18,724 nucleotides of DNA. Origin: Clostridium sp. CAG:590. Lineage in GTDB: Bacteria > Bacillota > Clostridia > Lachnospirales > Lachnospiraceae. The notes beneath the pieces were generated by a model that made no database searches, was not told the DNA's origin, and worked only from the letters and a program-made list of their open reading frames with translations. The stretch spans positions 1 through 18,724 of the forward strand of contig HF987829.1 of assembly GCA_000431135.1 (NCBI GenBank). Direction: 5' to 3'. The position numbers were made by a program, and so were the translations under genes. Below, piece after piece: positions 13,898 to 18,724 of the stretch (positions are counted from its first letter, which is position 1; the number at the start of each line of letters is the position of its first letter).

Positions 13898-16363
13898 TCA
13901 CAAATGAATACGATATAATTTCTTCAGAACCGGTCTCGTTCCGATCAACAAAAACACGAACGTTCCGCCTGCATGAAGCAGATCAAACGGAACTCCCATC
14001 GCATATGCAGAAAGAATCATATTCCCATTCACATGCTCCTGATACATCAATACCGATGCCGGATTCATAATTCCTCCATAGATAAGAAATACCGTCACAA
14101 AACCAAATACACTGATCCCGACTACCCTTTTCCAATCATACGACCGTTTGCGGTAAAATATCAGTCCCGCAAGCCAGCCCAATAACCCCATCGCAAACAT
14201 CTGCCATGGCGTCCATGGGCCCTGGCCAAAAAATATATTCGACACCAGCATAGAAAGTGCACCCACCAGAAAACCGGCTTCTCCACCAAGTCCGATTCCC
14301 GACAACATAGTAAGTGCCGCCATCGGTTTTACATTCGGCACCATATAAAATGCCGCTCTTCCCACAACGGTAATCGCTGTCATAACTGCAATCACCATCA
14401 TTTCCCGAAGCTGTGGTTTCTTTCTCTCATACGACACAAAAAATGCTCCCAAAGCCTCCATCAACAGCACCAGTGAAATAAAATAATATTTTCGCTGTTG
14501 CAGGATGGTATGTCCCACATAGATGGTCATTGGCATCATACAGCAGAAAATAAATGCCGGAAGAATACGATACCACTTTGATGGTTTCTGTCCCGTCTGA
14601 CAGTCGGATTGCTTGTCCGGATTGCTTACCGCTTTCTGTTGCGTGCAATCTCCGTTCTCTGATGAAGTTCCGCTCTTATCATCTATGTCTTTCGGCATAT
14701 TGTTATCTTCCGGCTCTACCGGATCCTCATCTTTTCCAAAATATTGCTCTACCTCTTCCACTGTCACCACATTATCGATCAGATTACGGCACATTCGTAC
14801 AACTGCTGTTGTATAGAACACATTTTGCAGGAAAAATGATCTGGTATCCATCATCGACACAATATGCCCGTCAAAAAACAATCCACACCACTGCGTATAT
14901 TTTGCACAAAACTCCACATCATGACTTACCAGCACAATTGTTTTGCCTTGTGCCGCCAGACGTTGCAGCTTCCGCCCCATCTCACATTTTGCTCCATGAT
15001 CCATGCCTTTTCCCGGTTCGTCCAATAATAAAATGTCATAATCTGCAAGCATCAGTTTTGCAATTCCTAATTTCTGCATCTGCCCACCTGACAGGTCAAA
15101 TGGATGCTGCTCTAATATTGACTGCAAATCCCATTCCCGGATCACATCCTGCAAGACCGGACTTTCCGTGTTGCAAAATTGCTTTGCCAGACCTGCACTG
15201 ACACACAACTCTTCCCACACCGTATCCTGTGCAAACAATGTCTGCGGATTCTGCGGAAGCATTGCTACTGTTCCTGTCTGTTTTCGGATCCTGCCCCGCA
15301 AAGCCTCATAATGTCCTGCCAGCACATGAAGCAATGTAGATTTACCGGTTCCATTTCCGCCCATAATAGCTGTGACACTGCCCTTTTCCGGAGAAAAACT
15401 GCATGCCTTTAGAATATCTTTTCCCTGACGTTCATACCGGAACCATAATTCATCCGCACAAAATGCGCTCTGCATTTTCTGTGCCGTATCCGCAGTTGCG
15501 TCAGGACTTTGCATATTCCTCCCAGATTCCGCAAGTATCTGCTCAAGCCGGATTCTTCCTTCCCGGACAGTCAACGGTACATCTGTTCCATTTCTTAACT
15601 GTAGATAAATTCTGGCAGCGGATGGCAGCGCACTATACATTACATGTTTGCGATCTGACAAATACGTTGCAATCTGCTCAGGTGTGCCCTCACATTCTAC
15701 TCGTCCATCGCTCATCAGCCAGACACGGTCACACATCGAATATACATCCTCTAATCGATGTTCCGTCATAATGATCGTTGTTCCGAGTTCCCGGTGGATA
15801 CGTTCTACGATATGAAAGAATTCGGCAGCCGCAACCGGATCCAGCTGGCTGGTCGGTTCATCCAATACCAGCACTTCCGGTTCCATCACCATAACTGCTG
15901 CCAGATTGACCAATTGTTTCTGTCCGCCGGACAGATTACATAATTTCTCCTCATAGATTCCCTCTAATCCAAAAAATGCGACCATCTCCGCAACTTTTCG
16001 CTGCATTACTTCCTGTGTATATCCGAGACTTTCCAATCCAAATGCCAATTCATGCCATACACGATCCATCACCTGTGCAGACTCCGGATTCTGCCGTACA
16101 TATCCAACAATTCCTGCACTCTCCCGCTGCGATAATTGCTCAATTCTTGTGCCATTTAAATATATGCGTGTATTCTCACTTCGCACACCCGCCGGAAGAT
16201 AGTCCACTTTCAAGTGCCGCAGCAATGTTGTCTTACCGCATCCGGATTCCCCAATGATCAGCACAAATTGTCCCTTGTCCACCACGGTTGAGATATCATT
16301 TAAACTGAAAATATCTCCCTTTCTATATGAAAATGTCAGATGTTCGATTCGAATCTGCTCCAT
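13898..16363 (-). CDS. ECF transporter fusion: two ATPase domains plus S-component
   Basis: The 821-residue protein joins three parts. ATPase 1 (1-235) has Walker A GESGCGKT (38-45), Q91, LSGGQ (144-148), LVLDEP (165-170) and His202. ATPase 2 (300-510) has GGNGTGKS (335-342), Q371, LSGGQ (424-428), LLLDEP (445-450) and His481. A polar linker (540-595) leads to a membrane region (598-812) of about eight helices. Its last six, from LREMMVIAV on, resemble an ECF S-component, with PNVKPMAALTMLSGIGLGGE and GQGPWTPWQM. Tandem ATPases occur in ECF systems (YkoD type); an S-component on the same chain is unusual. AAGGAG lies 6 nt before the ATG, and EcfT ends 19 bp upstream. The DUF4430 partner suggests a corrinoid substrate. 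Confidence 0.9.
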   Translation of the reverse strand: MEQIRIEHLTFSYRKGDIFSLNDISTVVDKGQFVLIIGESGCGKTTLLRHLKVDYLPAGVRSENTRIYLNGTRIEQLSQRESAGIVGYVRQNPESAQVMDRVWHELAFGLESLGYTQEVMQRKVAEMVAFFGLEGIYEEKLCNLSGGQKQLVNLAAVMVMEPEVLVLDEPTSQLDPVAAAEFFHIVERIHRELGTTIIMTEHRLEDVYSMCDRVWLMSDGRVECEGTPEQIATYLSDRKHVMYSALPSAARIYLQLRNGTDVPLTVREGRIRLEQILAESGRNMQSPDATADTAQKMQSAFCADELWFRYERQGKDILKACSFSPEKGSVTAIMGGNGTGKSTLLHVLAGHYEALRGRIRKQTGTVAMLPQNPQTLFAQDTVWEELCVSAGLAKQFCNTESPVLQDVIREWDLQSILEQHPFDLSGGQMQKLGIAKLMLADYDILLLDEPGKGMDHGAKCEMGRKLQRLAAQGKTIVLVSHDVEFCAKYTQWCGLFFDGHIVSMMDTRSFFLQNVFYTTAVVRMCRNLIDNVVTVEEVEQYFGKDEDPVEPEDNNMPKDIDDKSGTSSENGDCTQQKAVSNPDKQSDCQTGQKPSKWYRILPAFIFCCMMPMTIYVGHTILQQRKYYFISLVLLMEALGAFFVSYERKKPQLREMMVIAVMTAITVVGRAAFYMVPNVKPMAALTMLSGIGLGGEAGFLVGALSMLVSNIFFGQGPWTPWQMFAMGLLGWLAGLIFYRKRSYDWKRVVGISVFGFVTVFLIYGGIMNPASVLMYQEHVNGNMILSAYAMGVPFDLLHAGGTFVFLLIGTRPVLKKLYRIHL

Positions 16364-16382
16364 ACAAAACTCCTTATATACA

Positions 16383-17288
16383 TCAGGCTCTTACACGTCC
16401 CTGCGAATACGTTAGTCTCTCCCTAAGTTCTATGCCGACCGGAAGAAAACACATCAATCCATACACCACATACAAACTCACGGAATAAAGATTCATTCCT
16501 CTGCCGCCTGTCACCGGATAATATTCCCATTCCAAGCCGCCCTGTAGCCCACCGATCACAATATATACAAACATTACCAGAATCCCCGACAATACCATCC
16601 GATCCCACTTTGTAAATCGAAATGTTGTATATGCCGTTCTGCCCGGCAACCCATATCCCCGCCCTTTCATGCTGTCCGCCATATCAACGGAATCCTGAAG
16701 TGCCCAGGTGATCAACAACGACACATTCTGAATCCCCCTATGAACGAGATGTATCTCCGTTCTGATCCAGCCTTTTTCCGGATAGTCTTCCTGCGTCCAT
16801 CCTTTTTCTCTTACACTCTCCGTACACCGGATCTCCTTTAGCTTTCTCTGCATTTTGGGAATAAATCCAAGCACCATCGAAAGGATCATGGAAAGAACAG
16901 GAAACACTTTTCCAAACAGATACACAATCTTATCCGCAGTTAATATCTCACTGATACACCGAAACCACATCAGAGTTGCCCCCAGCATAAACGCTGCCGC
17001 AATTCCATAACAGATGGATTCTAATGTCAGTGCATTGCCACCTGGAAGATAGCAGATTGTCGTCACTCCCTGATGACTAAATGCAGGATTCAATATTGCT
17101 GCTACTACCATCACGCCTGCCATGCCGCCCAATCCCTTCCGTGCATTGCGATATCCAAACATCTGAATCGTATAGCAAAACGCTGCCACAAAACTGATTG
17201 CCAGACATACCGGATGCATCAACATCATACTACATCCGAGTACAACTGCAAAATATATGAAATTGACCACCGGATGCAAACGGTTCAT
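16383..17288 (-). CDS. ECF transporter transmembrane (T) component
   Basis: The 301-residue protein is the EcfT scaffold that links the ATPases to the substrate-binding S-component. About six helices are visible: near 10-25, 27-43, 55-70, 92-110, 122-143 and 230-287 (two there). It carries the typical cytoplasmic coupling segments FIPKMQRKLKEIR (142-154) and ADSMKGRGYG (204-213), the latter with the family's A-x-x-x-RG motif. The reading frame is open to 17369, but the ATG at 17288 is chosen because TAGGAGG (17295-17301) stands 6 nt upstream and overlaps the stop codon of the DUF4430 gene. It is the middle gene of the DUF4430-EcfT-EcfAA'S operon. Confidence 0.92.
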   Translation of the reverse strand: MNRLHPVVNFIYFAVVLGCSMMLMHPVCLAISFVAAFCYTIQMFGYRNARKGLGGMAGVMVVAAILNPAFSHQGVTTICYLPGGNALTLESICYGIAAAFMLGATLMWFRCISEILTADKIVYLFGKVFPVLSMILSMVLGFIPKMQRKLKEIRCTESVREKGWTQEDYPEKGWIRTEIHLVHRGIQNVSLLITWALQDSVDMADSMKGRGYGLPGRTAYTTFRFTKWDRMVLSGILVMFVYIVIGGLQGGLEWEYYPVTGGRGMNLYSVSLYVVYGLMCFLPVGIELRERLTYSQGRVRA

Positions 17289-17294
17289 GTGCGA

Positions 17295-17301
17295 CCTCCT
17301 A
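17295..17301 (-). promoter_or_regulatory. Ribosome site overlapping the upstream stop codon
   Basis: TAGGAGG supplies both the TAG stop of the DUF4430 gene and the ribosome site of ecfT. It fixes the ecfT start at 17288 and implies translational coupling. Confidence 0.8.
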
Positions 17302-18252
17302 CTCTTTGAAATATCCTCCGACATCCTTACCCAGATTGCAGGTGTATACCCAGCGGATCTCATCCCCATTCTTCACCTTATAGGAAGAACATCCTACTCC
17401 CGGAAATGTTCCATTTACACAATACATCCAGCCGGACAATTCTCCACCATCAAACTCATATAAATTTCCAATTCCTTCGATATAATAATTCTTATATGCC
17501 GGTGTATAGTTAAATTCTAGCTGAATATTATTATCTTTTGTTACTTTTTGCAGCACATCAAACACAGTGCCTCCCTTTTTCACCTTAACCGTAGTGGCTG
17601 CTAACAGATATCCGTCTTGGGGAACAAGAGAATGTTTCTTCTCTGCTAACTTGTCCATATTATTCAACAACGTACTACAGGATATACTGATCGTACAGCT
17701 TATCATATCAGCCGTATTCTCTGTTGTCTTTTCCGTTGTCGGTTTCTCTGCTGTTGCCTGCCGCGTCTGATCTTCTTTGGACGAATCCGTCTGTGTGGAA
17801 GCCTTGGTTGCTGTTGCCAAATCCCTGCCACCCGATGTTGCCGCGTTCTGATTGCTATTCGACTTCGAAGTCTGCTTTGTATTTTTCTTGTCTTTTGAAG
17901 CTTTCTTAACCGCTTTTTGTGCATTTTTCTGCGCTTTACGGCTATTCTGTCCATTCTGCGATGTACTGGAAGATCCCTTATGACTGATCTTCATGAACAA
18001 TTGTTGGAAGATATTCCCCTTTTTCTCTTTCTTGTCCGCAGATTGCCCGGATGCAGTATTCTGTGACTTCTGTCCGCTCTGTACCCCGGCTGTATTGGAA
18101 GTGTTGGATTCCGGAACATTGTCTGATATCCCTGTATTTTCTGTCGTTTCGATTGAAAAGCCCCGGTTATCAATTCCATTTCCACCATACCAGAATGCAA
18201 ATACCAAAAGGATTGCAACAAACAGGGCACCCGCAATTTTCTTCCATTTCAT
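17299..18252 (-). CDS. Membrane-anchored DUF4430 (transcobalamin-like C-terminal) protein
   Basis: The 317-residue protein has an N-terminal membrane helix (5-22, WKKIAGALFVAILLVFAFW) with no lipobox Cys. A Ser/Thr/Asn/Lys-rich spacer (about 30-182) is suited to crossing the cell wall. The C-terminal DUF4430 domain (220-311) contains GGTVFDVLQKV, SGWMYCVNG (273-281) and WVYTCNLGKD (301-310). This domain is related to the C-terminal part of animal transcobalamin and intrinsic factor. The five Cys residues (186, 192, 278, 288, 305) all lie in or near it and could form disulfides. It heads the ECF operon, so I infer that it presents a corrinoid to the transporter. AAGGTG lies 8 nt before the ATG. 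Confidence 0.88.
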   Translation of the reverse strand: MKWKKIAGALFVAILLVFAFWYGGNGIDNRGFSIETTENTGISDNVPESNTSNTAGVQSGQKSQNTASGQSADKKEKKGNIFQQLFMKISHKGSSSTSQNGQNSRKAQKNAQKAVKKASKDKKNTKQTSKSNSNQNAATSGGRDLATATKASTQTDSSKEDQTRQATAEKPTTEKTTENTADMISCTISISCSTLLNNMDKLAEKKHSLVPQDGYLLAATTVKVKKGGTVFDVLQKVTKDNNIQLEFNYTPAYKNYYIEGIGNLYEFDGGELSGWMYCVNGTFPGVGCSSYKVKNGDEIRWVYTCNLGKDVGGYFKE

Positions 18253-18290
18253 GAGATCACCTTCTTCCTATCCTATACAAATCTTTCCTC

Positions 18291-18319
18291 AGTATAACAT
18301 GGGCTGCTAAATCGAACAA
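18291..18319 (-). promoter_or_regulatory. Predicted promoter of the ECF operon
   Basis: On the minus strand, TTGTTC (18319-18314), a 17-bp spacer and TATACT (18296-18291) lie about 40 bp above the DUF4430 start. The -35 box falls in the loop of the hairpin at 18301-18330. The leader is about 30-35 nt, too short for any riboswitch. Confidence 0.55.
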
Positions 18320-18330
18320 CTTAGCAGCCC
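18301..18330 (-). terminator. Perfect hairpin without T-run, overlapping the ECF promoter
   Basis: GGGCTGCTAA/TTAGCAGCCC (18301-18310 and 18321-18330) is a perfect 10-bp stem with a 10-nt loop, 13 bp after the Ig-like gene's stop codon. Its place suggests the terminator of that gene, but neither strand has a T-run after it. It may instead be, or also be, an operator. Confidence 0.4.
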
Positions 18331-18343
18331 CTTAAAATTCAGA

Positions 18344-18724
18344 TTATTTTACTGTTACTTTACATCTGGCTTTCTTACCATTTGATGCCTTTACCGTAAT
18401 CGTTACTTTTCCTTTTTTCTTTGCCTTTACTTTTCCGTTCTGATCAACAGTAGCAATCTTCTTGTCACTTGTCGACCATTTCAGTTTCGTAACAGCCGTT
18501 ACCGGATTCTTTGTAACAACGAGTTTCTCCTTCTGGTTCACTTTTAATGTTACCTTCTTCTTATTCAAAGATAACTTCTTAAGTGGAACAGATTTCTTAA
18601 CCTCAACTGTTACTTTGGATACCCGACCATTCTCATCGGTAATGGTGATAACTGCCTTACCCTTCTTCTTTGCCTTGATCTGTAACTTTCCATTCTTAAC
18701 AGTAACCGAAACAATCTTCTTATT
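18344..18724 (-). CDS. Surface protein with Ig-like (Big2-type) repeats, C-terminal fragment
   Basis: The last 126 residues of a longer protein enter from the right edge. The final repeat, starting at LKKLSLNKKKVTLKVNQKEK and containing LKWSTSDKKIATVDQNGKV and the closing KGKVTITVKAS, is a bacterial Ig-like group 2 domain. The preceding residues (GKAVITITDENGRVSKVTVEV) are the end of another Ig-like unit. The frame is open through to 18724. An apparent TTG start at 18568 lies in mid-domain and has no ribosome site, so it is not the start. Very Lys-rich; likely secreted. No sortase motif is present at the C-terminus. Confidence 0.8.
   Translation of the reverse strand, partial: NKKIVSVTVKNGKLQIKAKKKGKAVITITDENGRVSKVTVEVKKSVPLKKLSLNKKKVTLKVNQKEKLVVTKNPVTAVTKLKWSTSDKKIATVDQNGKVKAKKKGKVTITVKASNGKKARCKVTVK

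Noticed and set aside
18253..18343. Cobalamin riboswitch upstream of the ECF operon
   Set aside because: The whole gap is about 90 nt and half is promoter and hairpin; cobalamin riboswitches need roughly 200 nt, and no B12-box-like segment was seen.
18344..18568. Complete 74-residue protein starting at TTG 18568
   Set aside because: The frame is open to the window edge, the TTG lies inside an Ig-like repeat, and no ribosome site precedes it. It is the end of a longer gene.

Overview
The window looks like chromosome from a low-to-moderate-GC Firmicute, most likely a gut Lachnospiraceae-type clostridium. This is inferred from AGGAGG-type ribosome sites, TTGACA/TATAAT promoters, Lys-rich FN3 and Ig-like (Big2) surface domains, a DUF3783 gene, and transcobalamin-like DUF4430 beside an ECF transporter. 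I saw no tRNA, rRNA, IS element, prophage gene, CRISPR array or replication origin. Both ends cut through surface-protein genes.

Left part (1-5100): a CAP-domain secreted protein is followed by the start of another secreted protein. A small DUF3783 gene is the only plus-strand gene here. It converges on a membrane-protein/XRE-regulator pair, which lies behind a NatAB/EcsAB-like ABC exporter driven by a consensus promoter at 4913-4941.

Cell-envelope block (5100-8740): an FN3-polysaccharide deacetylase and a membrane-anchored serine hydrolase with SxxK, SDN and KTG motifs are divergently transcribed from a 229-bp region. The hydrolase converges on uppP (undecaprenyl-diphosphate phosphatase), and the two genes overlap by 11 bp. 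The hydrolase coding sequence holds two very regular hairpins: a sense-strand terminator-like one near its 5' end, and an antisense one with a T-run that is well placed to end the uppP transcript.

Metabolic block (8820-18250, all minus strand): a NUDIX hydrolase with a D-2-hydroxyacid dehydrogenase, metE (cobalamin-independent methionine synthase), a LysR regulator, and an ECF transporter operon. The operon runs from a DUF4430 transcobalamin-like protein through EcfT to an 821-residue polypeptide that joins two ATPase domains and a membrane S-component. LysR begins 30 bp after the ECF genes, so it is probably on the same transcript. LysR is followed by its own terminator and then by metE. I read this as a corrinoid-uptake and methionine-synthesis neighbourhood. 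Neither metE nor the ECF operon has a leader long enough for a cobalamin riboswitch, which makes LysR a candidate regulator. The substrate and the regulation are inferred, not shown.
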